A stretch of DNA of 64,000 nucleotides from Dendrophyllia cribrosa. Taxonomy: Eukaryota > Cnidaria > Anthozoa > Scleractinia > Dendrophylliidae. The position numbers and the translations under genes were made by a program. The stretch's first letter is position 1; each line of letters starts with the position of its first letter. This document shows positions 1 through 10,600 of the stretch, one piece after another. The notes below the pieces were generated by a model, which had not been told where the DNA came from, did no database searches, and was given only the letters and a program-made list of their open reading frames with translations. The stretch is taken from the NCBI GenBank assembly GCA_024195265.1, contig JAJLRJ010000010.1, positions 1,241,282 through 1,305,281 of the forward strand, written 5' to 3'.

Positions 1-153
1 ACGCGACCAAGGATCTATCTGCTCTTTCTCTTCTTGGGAAGATTCCATTTCTTCGCTAGATTGAGAGCCTTGAGATGACTGTTCGCTTTCTTGCGAGCTT
101 TCGCTTTCGCTTTCTTCGCAATTTCCATTCCCTTGTTGATAGTCGCTCCACAT
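1..153 (-). CDS. Acidic Ser/Glu-rich protein, virus-like element, N-terminal part only
   Basis: This is the inverted copy of the 164-codon gene at 3432-3926 and is cut by the window edge after about 51 codons. The visible part starts MWSDYQQ and continues into a Ser/Glu/Gln-rich stretch. It lies downstream of the ATPase gene on the same strand, with its own TATA box at 216-225. I do not recognise the protein family. Whether this copy is intact cannot be judged from the window. Confidence 0.6.
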   Translation of the reverse strand, partial: MWSDYQQGNGNCEESESESSQESEQSSQGSQSSEEMESSQEEKEQIDPWSR

Positions 154-215
154 CGTGATCTTTACTGCACAAGTGCTGACAACACACTAAACTAATCTGA
201 GCTGGTTGTGTCTTT

Positions 216-225
216 CTTTTATATA
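216..225 (-). promoter_or_regulatory. TATA box upstream of the acidic-protein gene (left copy)
   Basis: Read on the minus strand the sequence is TATATAAAAG, 63 bases before the ATG at 153. The same element is present in the mirror copy at 3360-3369. A near-consensus TATA box retained in both arms suggests the gene carries its own RNA polymerase II promoter. Confidence 0.5.
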
Positions 226-345
226 TTTCGATAGAGGCGCGGTTACATGGCAAAATCCTTATGAATTGATTTGTGTTTTGTTTGAGAACAAAATGTTAGA
301 ATGAAATATTTTACGGATGTTCCACGAATTCACTATAAGGTCGGA

Positions 346-1697
346 TTACAGGCCTGAAGCTTTGTTGGCTTTTTCGGTAGCAAAGGTTTCATCTAAAAAC
401 GATTTTACGTTTGGTTCATCTTCGTGTACGTAAATCCACTTTGTTTTTCCGTTTGAATAATGTCTTAATTTAACTGGCCAGTAATTTCCTCCGCACCAAT
501 AGACTGTAGGACTCGGGCGGGGATTGTAAGGATTTCGGGAACTGGTGTACATTTCCGCAAGACCAAACCCTTCTGGCATGGTTTCGAGATGGGGCGCTCC
601 TTCCAAATAATTTCGCCAAACTGGTATACTCGCTTCAGACCAAACAACATCAAACGGTTTCAAAGGTTGAGGTGGAGATTTGTCTACACATTTGGCGGTC
701 TTTACTGAAGGGGTCGCTTCCACTTGTTCTTCTGATTTCGAGGATTTGTTAATGCTAGGGTAGCGCCGGCAGGAATCGAAGATGTCGGTCAATACTTGTT
801 TATTTCCCGGTGTGTCTGGTCGGTTGTCAACAAATATATAGCCAAAAGCTCTCTCCGTTTCTTGATAATAGGCTGTCATGAATCGCTGGCGATTCTTATC
901 AAACATGCGTTCGGCGACGATTCCGATTTGTTGTCGATCGCTTGGACTTCGGAAAAGTGCCATGTACTGAGCATTCCGACTGATATCGTGTTGAACTTTC
1001 CCTTCGGAAACATGTTTTGCAGCAAGAGAATGACACTTGCATTTCGGTGGCGGCCTTGAGTGAACAGACGGGAAACGATAGGGCTATCCGTTGCCTGTGC
1101 CATCAGATCGTCAAACACCAGCACGTTGTGAAACTTTGGATTAATTTCCCGGAGGTCATCCTTAAAATTTGGAAGCCCACGAAAAAACTGAATGTCGTTT
1201 CCGATGGATGATTTCATAGCTTCGTATCTATCCTGCCATTGACTGTAGTACCACAGAATTCGCCTAGGTTTCTTGGTCTCGTAGCGAATACGATTTTTTG
1301 TCAGAATCTGTTCTACAAAGAACGTTTTTCCACATTGTGTGGGACCGACTACAAGCATTGAGAACTTGTGACGAAACATAAATTCCGGGTAAGCTTCGGT
1401 TTTCAAGGAAACGTCATGGGTCAATTTTAGTCTCTTGACAATACGGGCGGGTTTCACAGTTTCTTTTACAGAAATGGGGCGTTTTCGTGGTTCAGTTATG
1501 TCTCTTGGCACAATCGATTGACAACGATTTACAGCGGATGTAGACTCACTATTCAGTTCCCAGCAAACTCTTGCTTCTTTTAAGACCTCTGACCGTTTTT
1601 GTCCAGTTATGTCATAAACAATTTCAAGATGAGAACTCAAGTTAAGCACTCTTGGCTTTTCGCAAAACGGACAATTTCGTGGAAACCTTCTCGGCAT
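346..1697 (-). pseudogene. A32/FtsK-HerA-like DNA packaging ATPase, frameshifted
   Basis: Two overlapping minus-strand reading frames together make one ATPase. The upstream frame (1697-876, 273 codons) has a Cys-rich N-terminus (CPFC near residue 9), Walker A GPTQCGKT at residues 118-125, Walker B VLVFDDLM at 192-199 and the LLLQN motif at 224-228. This motif order is known from the packaging ATPases of Polintons, adintovirus-like elements and poxvirus A32. The downstream frame (963-346, 205 codons) begins with the conserved region that normally follows (FRSPSDRQQ, then FGYIFVD). The frame is lost near 985-990, so the gene looks broken by a small indel. Family ATPases load linear DNA into capsids. 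The C-terminal extension after about codon 65 of the second frame is unfamiliar. No capsid, polymerase or integrase gene is visible, so the parent virus type is unresolved. Confidence 0.7.
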
Positions 1698-1779
1698 GAC
1701 GACTTGTGTATAATGATGGATTTTAACTGGTGTCAGTTAATATATAGTTTTCGGTGGAATAAAATGATATGGATATAAA

Positions 1780-1924
1780 AGGGGTAAAGAAAGGGTACAG
1801 GGAGGGTACAGGAGGGGTACAGGAGGGGTACAGGAGGGGTACAGGGAGGGTACAGGAGGGGTACAGGAGGGGTACAGAAAGGGTACAGGAGGGGTACAGG
1901 AGGGGTAGAGGAGGGGTACAGAAT
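1780..1924. repeat. 11-bp minisatellite, first block
   Basis: Tandem 11-bp units of the form AGGAGGGGTAC, with AGAAAGGGTAC and AGGGAGGGTAC variants. It begins about 90 bases upstream of the ATPase start codon. Because 11 is not a multiple of three, the open frames across it (GYRRGTG-type translations on one strand, CTPPVPLLYP-type on the other) are by-products and not genes. The same array resumes at 2627. Confidence 0.9.
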
Positions 1925-1930
1925 AGGCAT

Positions 1931-2616
1931 TTGCCGATTGTGCTAGTAAAAGTGGCATATTATGCTAGTGGCAGTGCTCGTTTTTTTGCCCAAATTATGC
2001 TCAAATTATGCTCGCTTTTCAAAATTATGCTACTTTTTTAAAAAATTATTCTGTGCACAAACTTCACAACTCACAAGACAAGTTTGAAAATGTATTTTAT
2101 TAACCCTGGCCAGACGTTCTGGGCCCGGTTGTTCAAAACCTGGGTAACTTTATCCGGTGGTTGGGCCTATACGGCGAATAAATCTGCTATCCAGCGGATA
2201 GTTATCCAGCGAACAAAAGTAGGTTCTCGCTACCTTGTAAACTATCTGGATGTAAGTTCACTGCACTTGACTGGTTTGGCGTGGCGGCCGCCATTTTGAA
2301 ACGAGCACTGGGAGTCGTGGGAGAAAGACTAAGGAGTCTGGGACCGAGACACAGACTTCCGGTTCCGTTTCATCGAACTCCCGCGGTATCTCAACACAAG
2401 TAAAAAAAAATCGAAAAATAGGAGTGGAAGCAACTGTTAATAGTAATCTATCGTTTTTAGTAGCTGAGATCTTCGTTTTCTTGAATTATTCTAAAATTGT
2501 GCTATTAAGACAAGAAAATATACGGATTATGCTAGCAGTGTTACTTTTGGAAAAAGGGCAAAAATTATGCTCAATTCCTCAGATTATGCCAAAAATTATG
2601 CTAGCACAATCGGCAA
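1931..2616. mobile_element. Small non-autonomous DNA transposon inside the minisatellite
   Basis: A perfect 16-bp terminal inverted repeat, TTGCCGATTGTGCTAG, occupies 1931-1946 and (inverted) 2601-2616. Both ends also carry several subterminal copies of an AATTATGCT motif. The element is 686 bp and has no meaningful reading frame. It splits the 11-bp minisatellite in two. I could not identify a clean target-site duplication, so the superfamily is not assigned. Confidence 0.75.
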
Positions 2617-2626
2617 GAGCCTAGTA

Positions 2627-2968
2627 CAGAAAGGGTACAGGAGGGGTACAGAAAGGGTACAGGGAGGGTACAGGAGGGGTACAGAAAGGGTACAGGGAGG
2701 GTACAGGAGGGGTACAGGAGGGGTACAGAAAGGGTACAGGACGGGTACAGGAGGGGTACAGAAAGGGTACAGGGAGGGTACAGGGAGGGTACAGGAGGGG
2801 TACAGGGAGGGTACAGGAGGGGTACAGGAGGGGTACAGAAAGGGTACAGGAGGGGTACAGGGAGGGTACAGGAGGGGTACAGGAGGGGTACAGAAAGGGT
2901 ACAGGAGGGGTACAGGAGGGGTACAGGGAGGGTACAGGAGGGGTACAGAAAGGGTACAGGAGGGGTAG
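2627..2968. repeat. 11-bp minisatellite, second block
   Basis: About 31 units of the same three 11-bp variants as the first block. The array ends abruptly at the mirror copy of the ATPase tail. Two GGG runs per unit on the plus strand make it a candidate for G-quadruplex formation and for slippage or recombination. Confidence 0.9.
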
Positions 2969-3239
2969 GCGAAATTATTTGGAAGGAGCGCCCCATCTCG
3001 AAACCATGCCAGAAGGGTTTGGTCTTGCGGAAATGTACACCAGTTCCCGAAATCCTTACAATCCCCGCCCGAGTCCTACAGTCTATTGGTGCGAAGGAAA
3101 TTACTGGCCAGTTAAATTAAGACATTATTCAAACGGAAAAACAAAGTGGATTTACGTACACGAAGATGAACCAAACGTAAAATCGTTTTTAGATGAAACC
3201 TTTGCTACCGAAAAAGCCAACAAAGCTTCAGGCCTGTAA
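2966..3239 (+). pseudogene. C-terminal fragment of the packaging ATPase, right arm
   Basis: About 90 codons that match the last part of the minus-strand ATPase C-terminal frame almost exactly, ending with the same stop codon. The Walker motifs are missing because the minisatellite replaces everything upstream. It is therefore a broken partial copy and not a gene. One visible change replaces Gly by Glu in the YWCGG segment. Confidence 0.8.
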
Positions 3240-3359
3240 TCCGACCTTATAGTGAATTCGTGGAACATCCGTAAAATATTTCATTCTAACATTTTGTTCT
3301 CAAACAAAACACAAATCAATTCATAAGGATTTTGCCGTGTAACCGCGCCTCTATCGAAA

Positions 3360-3369
3360 TATATAAAAG
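3360..3369 (+). promoter_or_regulatory. TATA box upstream of the acidic-protein gene (right copy)
   Basis: TATATAAAAG, 63 bases before the ATG at 3432. A transcription start would be expected near 3390. The identical element lies in the mirror arm. Confidence 0.5.
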
Positions 3370-3431
3370 AAAGACACAACCAGCTCAGATTAGTTTAGTG
3401 TGTTGTCAGCACTTGTGCAGTAAAGATCACG

Positions 3432-3926
3432 ATGTGGAGCGACTATCAACAAGGGAATGGAAATTGCGAAGAAAGCGAAAGCGAAAGCTCGCAAGAAAGC
3501 GAACAGTCATCTCAAGGCTCTCAATCTAGCGAAGAAATGGAATCTTCCCAAGAAGAGAAAGAGCAGATAGATCCTTGGTCGCGTATTCAAGATGAAGCTT
3601 TTAGTCGCCACGAAGCCGAATTCAACGCTTTGATAAATGAATACGAGCAAAACGGAGATTCACATAACGTGGCTCGCATTAAAGCTGAAAATGCCTTGCT
3701 TCCTGCTTATAGAAAGGAACTGAGAAAAATACTCTTAGAGAATCTACAATGGATGCGTGCTTTGAAGAAAGATTCGACCTTTCGTAAAGTTATACAAACC
3801 CAACAAGAGTTAAAAGACACAGAGGGATTTGATTGGCTCGAATCGACAGAACTTGCCATCGATAAGCGAAAATTCTTACTCAATCGATTGTTTGTCAAAA
3901 AAGTTCTTCCCGATGAAGAAGACTAA
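3432..3926 (+). CDS. Acidic Ser/Glu-rich protein with a charged helical C-terminal half (virus-like element)
   Basis: This intact 164-codon gene has residues 1-46 dominated by Ser, Glu and Gln. The rest is charged and probably helical (DEAFSRHEAEFNALINEYEQ, then ALLPAYRKELRKILLENLQW). No signal peptide or membrane segment is visible. It follows the ATPase gene with the same orientation in both arms, has its own TATA box at 3360 and a poly(A) signal at 3991, so it looks like a self-contained transcription unit. I do not recognise the family. Its constant place next to a packaging ATPase would fit a virion or assembly accessory protein, but that is inference. Confidence 0.6.
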   Translation: MWSDYQQGNGNCEESESESSQESEQSSQGSQSSEEMESSQEEKEQIDPWSRIQDEAFSRHEAEFNALINEYEQNGDSHNVARIKAENALLPAYRKELRKILLENLQWMRALKKDSTFRKVIQTQQELKDTEGFDWLESTELAIDKRKFLLNRLFVKKVLPDEED

Positions 3927-3990
3927 ACCAACTCTGTCTTTTCCTTTCCAACTAAGCGTTTAAATTGCCTGTATGATATTGTTTGTTATC

Positions 3991-3996
3991 AATAAA
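3991..3996 (+). terminator. Poly(A) signal for the acidic-protein gene
   Basis: AATAAA lies 65 bases after the stop codon, followed by a T-rich and GT-containing stretch. This is the expected layout for a polyadenylated messenger. Confidence 0.5.
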
Positions 3997-4347
3997 TATA
4001 GTTTGAGCTCAACAAAGTGTGGGTTTATTGTTTTAGCACGCGCATGTTATTGGCTGCTTTGTTAATTTTTCCGAGGTGCTAATTTTTCATGCAAATTCAG
4101 GTTCAGTGTAAGTTCGCATAATTAAAAGTTTGAACTTTGAAGCTACGGTTAAAGAAATTAAAACTTAAAGTTGGAAATGGCTGGCAAACTGAAAATCGAC
4201 AAAGAGACTAGCGATGAAGCGGCTATAAGAATGTTGCGGTAAATACGAATAAGAAGCGGTTTTTATACTGTGCAATTTTATTGCTTCCAAACTTGAATGT
4301 TTCGGAACCCTCTTATACTGAAGTTTTATCCGGTTATAATATCCACA

Positions 4348-4419
4348 GCTTTGATGGTCTAGTGGTTAAGACACTGCGTTGTGGCCGCAGCAACCCAGGT
4401 TCGAGTCCTGGTCAAGGCA
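4348..4419 (+). tRNA. tRNA-His (anticodon GTG)
   Basis: The 72-base sequence folds into a full cloverleaf. The acceptor stem is GCTTTGA with TCAAGGC, the D stem GTCT/AGAC, the anticodon stem CTGCG/CGCAG with loop TTGTGGC, and the T arm CCAGG-TTCGAGT-CCTGG. The discriminator base is A. The A box and B box (GGTTCGAGTCC) are intact and a TTTT tract follows at about 4425 for polymerase III termination. No intron is present. The histidine-specific extra 5' G would be added after transcription. Confidence 0.93.
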
Positions 4420-7050
4420 TGTTGTTTTGCTCTATGTCTGTAAAGGATATCTGTGTCAGTTGTGTTTTGTTTTGAAGTGAGTTGGAATAGAGCGGGCAAG
4501 TTCAGGCACGGCTATTGTTTCTATTGTTTCAGAATAACACAAAAGGAATAGGTAGTTAACGTCATGAAAAGGCATTCCGTTTATTAGTATGCAGGAAGGC
4601 ATATTGTGACGTCATTGACTAGGCATAGCTAATGAGGGGAACGCATACGGAACGCAAAGGGAACGCAGTAACGAGGCTTATCTTTGCTGGCCCTATACTA
4701 CTGACATAAAAACAAGTGCAGATGATCATGATTGGCTGCAGGCGATCCACATATCCCGTTGCTCAGCGGTAATCAGTAATAAAAATGGCAGCCAAAAATC
4801 TGCGCGACTCCTTCAGTCATGTGAGCAGTTGCGGATCTAGGGAAGGGATAGCATTTTCCCTGCAATCCCGCCACAGATGAGAATGATGTGTTCTAATTTT
4901 CGAAATACGTAGCATTGTTGTGGCAATTGAACCTTACCTTACCTTTACGAAATTGGTCGCAGTCTCGCTTATTCACCAGCTCATTGCAGCCGGAAAATAC
5001 ATGTAATGCAGAAGTTTATAGACCTTTATACCTGCCGTAGAAATAGCTGCGCTCTTAGCAGCTCTTTTAACATTCCGGCTGGCCCTAAAGAGAGTCCAAA
5101 AAGCTTGAGTTTTGCCAATGAAACGCAAGGATGTGTGAAGAGATGAAATATCTGATGATATTGATTGGTTGTATGACATAATTAATTTGGTCATTTTCAA
5201 ACAATAATAGAACTTCATTGCCGATCGCCAAGTTTGATGTACTGAAAAGAAAGGACGAGATACAGGAATCGAGAAACGAAATCTTATGTATTTTGAGTTC
5301 GTGCTCGGTCGTGCATTTGAAACTTTATCGAACTTCAATCATGAGCACTTAACGAATCGTTTCGTGGAAAAGCTGTTCGCAGGAAGACTAAAGGCCGCCG
5401 AACACCAGCCGATTTTTCGTCCGCCGACAAAAAATCGTAACTTGTCGGCTAGTGAGAATTCAGCGAATTCAAACTGACAAGCCTACGACAAGATCGAACC
5501 GTGTCGGGCGATATCTGGCAGTGCTAGATCTCAATTTTGATCCCGATAAAAAAATCGGCGTTCTGAGACGAAAAATACAGCTAGTGTGCGGCGGCCTTAA
5601 GTTGCCTTAAAAATTCGTATTGAATTTCACCTATAGCTAGAGTTAGTACTGAAATATTCAGCTAAAAGAACTGAAAAGCTCGAACTGTATTTATTAGCTT
5701 TCACATATCGGTTTCCTTTAAAGACTAAAATGATATAGAAAAACAGTTCAACGCCATTCCAAGCTTTTCCTAAACACTCCTCGTTGAGTGCCCCTGTTCA
5801 CTGATACCAAACATTTCACATTTCTTTTTCACTTTTTTTTTTCTCCAATCCATAAATAATTATAGTTACATTCAAGAAAAGCTATATTATTAAAAGTTAT
5901 ATAAGTCATACAAAGTAAAGCAGTGCTACGTTCAGTTTTTCCTGGCTATTTGTTTCATCCCAAATTCACTAGTCTTAATAATAGTATTAAAAGTGTGAAA
6001 AGAACAATGCTTAGATAATTAATCTCGCAATAGATCTTGAAACCATGGTTGAAGCAAAGAAATATTACCTAACCTTTTAAGGAATCTGCATCTTTGTACC
6101 TTGTTTATAAAAACAAATTTGAAATTCTTATTAGCAACGCCATATGTTCACGATATCTCGCCTTTCGCTAAACCACGTTTAATATACGGGAATCAAATAT
6201 ACGAGGCAAATACATGGCAATTACAAATTTATTTGCTTTTTCACTTAGCATTTACCTATGCGAAATAGATCTTAGATACATTTATATTTAATTTGATTTT
6301 CTGTTCAGGGGCGCGGTAACACTCTATTTACAAATGTTTCTCGCAATAAAAGCGACCCATTCAATGCGAGTTTAATGTTTTGTTACAATATATAACATAA
6401 CGTGAGTGAAATATTGGAAAACATTCAATTTGGTTTAAATGCCTTTTGTTTTCGATCTACAGACCATGACAGACAGAACTTTCCCCGATTGGTCTAGTTT
6501 ATTGTACCGTTCATAGAATATATTAATTCTTGTTATCACAATCTATTTTCAATGCTAAGAAGCACGTAGCCTCCTTTTGCTAAGTTCACTCCATCAAACA
6601 GTATCCAAACTCTAATTTTGTCCTACACTTGCGTAAATTTACTATTTACAGCCATGGATATTGACCCAGGCTTTTAAAATTGGAAATCGTGGCTCTGATA
6701 CAAGACCGAATGGAAATGAACCGTAACCGCTGCTTACTGCGACAATTTAAAAGCTTAATTGCTGAATGTCTTTTTACTTGCAAAGAAGCAAATTTCGAAC
6801 CTTTCGTCCATAGAAATTAACTAAACAGTTGTTAGTTCCGAATCGACTCCCATCTAGGAGCAATCCATCAGTCAAAGCAGTTCCTTTTTTCAGTATACAA
6901 CATTATGAGTCCATAAACGTTTGAATCGCGCACTCAACCGGCGCGAAAATATCCAGACATCTGTTAACCGCAACTTTTCATTAACTTCGCTTCTTGCGTA
7001 ATTTAATTTTTCTCTCTGTACGAGCAAGTTTTCTCCCATGAATCTTGAAG
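4420..7050. other. Intergenic region with one MITE
   Basis: AT-rich, with no reading frame that resembles a known protein. The only structured item found is the inverted-repeat element at 5392-5597. Confidence 0.5.
5392..5597. mobile_element. MITE with TAA target-site duplication (PIF/Harbinger-like)
   Basis: The termini are inverted copies: AGGCCGCCGAACACCAGC on the left against AGGCCGCCGCACACTAGC read inward from the right. TAA flanks both ends (5389-5391 and 5598-5600). A three-base TWA duplication is typical of the PIF/Harbinger superfamily. The element is 206 bp and non-coding. Confidence 0.65.
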
Positions 7051-7605
7051 TTAGTTTGCAGTGATGCAGTTAGTCAGGGAGTCGAAAATTTCTCCAATCT
7101 TCCGCGGTAAAGCGAAAATGATTTTCATCTCTTTCTCCTCTGCTGAATCCACGTTCCAAACCTTAGGATTCATCGCCGTTTGATCGCCATGGACTCCGTC
7201 TGAATTCCGCTCTTTGTACGCCATTCTAAACGCCATAGTTAGCGCGGCAACCACACACCTCGCATCCTCGTTTGAAGCGCAGAGAAACGCATGGCATTCG
7301 AGCCGTTTGGGCGATGAAGAAACCTGATAATTAAAGGCGACTACTTTGGGAATCTTCTTGTAGCTTGCGCAGAATAGAATCTTGCGTAGCTTGAAAGTCT
7401 TCTCGTTATTTTTGCACAGCAATGAAACATTGTCTCGTGAGACAGTCAGTTTTGCGTTAATGTCTTTCTCGTTTAGCGCGCAGCCCTTCTGATAAAGACG
7501 CGCGATGTTTTCTAATGTTCCCGTTTGCGGATACATAGCATTCTGGCTTCCAAGATATTTCACATTGCAAGTGAAATCCATCGGTTTGGATAATGGCGCT
7601 TCCAT
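7051..7605 (-). CDS. Intronless PTB/PID-domain protein (184 aa)
   Basis: A single exon encodes one phosphotyrosine-binding-type domain. Residues 11-18 (FTCNVKYLG) form the typical first strand. The region VVAFNYQV...LECHAFLCASNEDA...ALTMAF is the hallmark later strands and C-terminal helix of PTB domains. PTB domains bind NPxY-like tails of receptors or phospholipids and act as cytoplasmic adaptors. No other domain is present, so it is a minimal adaptor or a regulator that competes for such tails. The tail after about residue 135 is unfamiliar. It is related to the three PTB genes at 43-51 kb but clearly diverged from them. Confidence 0.8.
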   Translation of the reverse strand: MEAPLSKPMDFTCNVKYLGSQNAMYPQTGTLENIARLYQKGCALNEKDINAKLTVSRDNVSLLCKNNEKTFKLRKILFCASYKKIPKVVAFNYQVSSSPKRLECHAFLCASNEDARCVVAALTMAFRMAYKERNSDGVHGDQTAMNPKVWNVDSAEEKEMKIIFALPRKIGEIFDSLTNCITAN

Positions 7606-10600
7606 TTCTTCCCTTCCGTTGCTTGCGACGAGATTTCAGTTGAACGTGCTCGCTACGACTTGTATCTGATTTCTTCGCGAGTGTACACTTCTCTGTTATG
7701 ACCAGTTTGTTTTGAAAGCGTTTTCTGCTTACTCCTTATAATCATATACCCTTAATATTTTCATTTCCCCGTGGGCTGTCTATCGAACAATTAACGCAAT
7801 CATCCTTATTTAGATTCACAAATCATTTAAGGCCAGCTGAATTCTCTTTGTATATCCGTTGGGAGTTGTCCAGTTGGGATAAAAGGATTTAACAACAATA
7901 GTAGGCTTAGATTTTGTTCACGTAATGAAATTTTAGTCGCGTATTTCGGCAGAGCTGGCCTTTCGTGTCATAGGGTGTCTAAAACGTTCGTTTCTGATCT
8001 ATTCTCAGACTTTCTTTATATTTATTGCCATATTCTTAGCGCGCGTCATGCATTGAAATGTGACATAAGTGTATTTGCTTCATGACCCGTGAAGAAAACA
8101 TATTCCACTTGAATAAAAAAACAAGCATATTAGCATTGCAAACGAACTGCGAAAACTTTTATTGTGACTTTGTTTGTTGAGTGCAATCACACAAAAGAGA
8201 AATAATCAATTGAACGCCGAATAGGAAATGTGAAATATGTTTTCCTTGAATTTTCTCCCAGAATTATGTTTTATAGTTTGCGTCATAAGTGCGCAAAATA
8301 GAATAACTTCGAATGCACTAAATAATGCTCAAAAGATAATTGGAAAGAAATATTCTCACTTCTCACACGAAACTTGAAAAAAAGAAAAGATAAATTTTAA
8401 AAGCAAAGATTCAGGCATCTAATTTTGAATTTCAGTCTAAATGGTTATATTTTCTACGTTGAATTTCCGATTCAAGTCCAAACATCGTGAACGATATGCT
8501 AAAAAACTCTTAAAACAAATGGATTGATTAAATCAATTTTCATGTGCATAGTGAACGCTCTTAGTCGATTAAAAGATTTTTCAAAAAATTGCTTCGTTTC
8601 AAGGTTCATATCGAACAACCTCCTAACAAATATCCGCCGTGTTGTTAGATATTTTTCAGAAAAAATGTTGTTTTTTTGGAAATATGGAAAATAGCCGTGT
8701 TTTAAAAAATACCGTGAAATATGCAGGAAACGGAGTCTTATTAACTCTGACAATAGACACAACGAGAAGTTGTCGTTGAGTTTATTGTCCATTTTCAGTC
8801 ATTTATAAAATGGTTATATGCCGCCGGCGGGAGGTCATAAACCAAACAAGGAAATTTTCAAACTCTAATTTTTGGTTCATGGTACATTTATCTTTATTTT
8901 AAGTGCATTTTGAAATGCGCTGAAAATGAAATGAAAAACTTGAAAATAAATTAGGTCAACTCGTTAGTTATTTACTGTTCAAATATTCTCCTTTAAAATC
9001 GCCAAGACGTGATAAAATTATCATTAATAAAATGGATTTTCAAGAATTTTGTCTTTCTTGTCACGAATTTTCCCAGACCTACTTCAATTTGCTTTCATTA
9101 GCTGATGACACAGGAAGGAAGTTCTCGATGAAGGATTTCCTCGTGCGCTTGAATCTATCTAGAAAGATGACGCAGTGATTTTATATGTTTTTTCCACGAA
9201 AGAACGCGCGCTTGTGAAAAACACGCCGCACGCTTTTCTCTCGCGTGCGTTCACGTGCGCCAATCGCCTCCTCGTAAGGTAGTGCTCTGAGTGAAAGCTG
9301 CTCTTGTCGTGCTTTCTGAAGGATATGGATTCCATTTTACTTTGGTTTTATCGGCATTTGACCACTAAAACGCTCTGACTTAACATAGCGCGTGGGACTG
9401 AAAAACTCTGGGACCCAGGGTAGGTGTATGTAAAGCAAAATGTTTGTTGTAGTCTTGTATAGCTCTCCAAATTAATGTATATTCACCGCTTTAACACTTT
9501 TTGTCTTGTACGATTATAGTATTCGGCAAATATTAGCTTCGATTCTAGAATAGCTGTTATCAGTGAAGCGTAATATAAAACTGAGAAGGAAAACTTGCTT
9601 TTCTTTAATCAACTTGAAGGTGATAAATTTTAAATTTATAGTGCTGTCGAGACAAAGGAATATTACTATAGCGCACTTTTTCAATTACGCTAACTCTGCA
9701 GTCTTTGTGTAAAGAATAACAAAAGATTAAACAAATTTTGAGAATAAAGACCTCCGAATAAAATGCCGTCCTGATCCTGGTGGATTTAAAATTTAAGCAA
9801 TCTCTGATGAAAAGCTCATGTTCAAAAACATCAACATGATAAACCAAACAATGTACATGCAGCTTCGAATTGAAAATTGAAAATTGAAAATTTTAGTTTA
9901 CGCGTTTAATTCCCCAGAGTCTATCTGCAAGAATAGCATCACAACTAACAACAACTAACTTGTGTTTTCCTGCTAAAAACCATAAAAAATCATGGCTTTA
10001 TTTGTAAATATAGAATTATAACAAGAATGGAATAACTTTTATTGCTCTCGTGGTTAAAATTGGCGATTTCGGGATTTTACTCGGTTAAAATAATAAAGTA
10101 AGCATTTCTACAATGAATACCTTGAAACAATGGAAGAGTTTTCTCCGTCGGCGTTGCCAAAGTAATGCGGGATTTTCAAAGGATAGCTCGGTTTTTAAAA
10201 AAGTCATTAATTTGTGGTCTTTGTCATCATTTAAGCAAGCAGCTCAAACTAACACAGTGGTTACCGACTGACTGGATTTAAACTCAAATAAAGCCTGGTT
10301 ATCGCCAACGAAGTAAGTATATGCGCTAGCACTTTGCGCAATGAGCACTTTTTTCTTTTTTCTCGCCCTTGCCTGGCTCGCGGTCCATGCTCGTTCGTTG
10401 CTCACTCTTCAAGCTTGCTCACCGCAAAAGCACTAGACTTGTTCCAAGTCGCTAGCGATTGAAATCTCAGCTTTTTAATCTCTTTCCGGGGCCAATTTAC
10501 AGTTGATAAAACCAAATTTTTATGTTTCGCTCCCCCACCGACGCAGCTCCACAGTTTCTATAGAAACATAACCCGTTATTCATTCGTTTTTTCTCTGCAA

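Larger units (their letters stand above)
1..622. repeat. Left arm of a long inverted repeat (virus-like element)
   Basis: This arm is the reverse complement of 2964-3584: paired positions add up to about 3585 throughout. I saw only a few differences, including a Gly/Glu change in the ATPase tail and one base near 248. The arm holds the start of the acidic-protein gene, its promoter and the 3' end of the ATPase gene. It runs off the left edge of the window, so its true length is unknown. Near identity of the arms implies a very recent duplication, ongoing conversion or an assembly artefact. Confidence 0.9.
2964..3584. repeat. Right arm of the long inverted repeat
   Basis: Mirror of 1-622. It starts directly at the end of the minisatellite, in the middle of ATPase coding sequence, so the duplication breakpoint lies inside the gene. 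Beyond 3584 the unique sequence continues the acidic-protein gene to its stop. Confidence 0.9.

Noticed and set aside
346..963. A separate 205-codon gene downstream of the ATPase
   Set aside because: Its first 60 residues are the conserved region that normally follows Walker B in the same ATPase family, so it is the second half of the frameshifted gene.
1733..2996. Open frames giving GYRRGTG or CTPPVPLLYP repeat proteins
   Set aside because: They are translations of the 11-bp minisatellite; frames stay open only because the unit has no stop codons. There is no conserved start or domain.
8499..8792. 97-codon minus-strand frame
   Set aside because: AT-rich composition, no recognisable domain, no promoter or poly(A) context.
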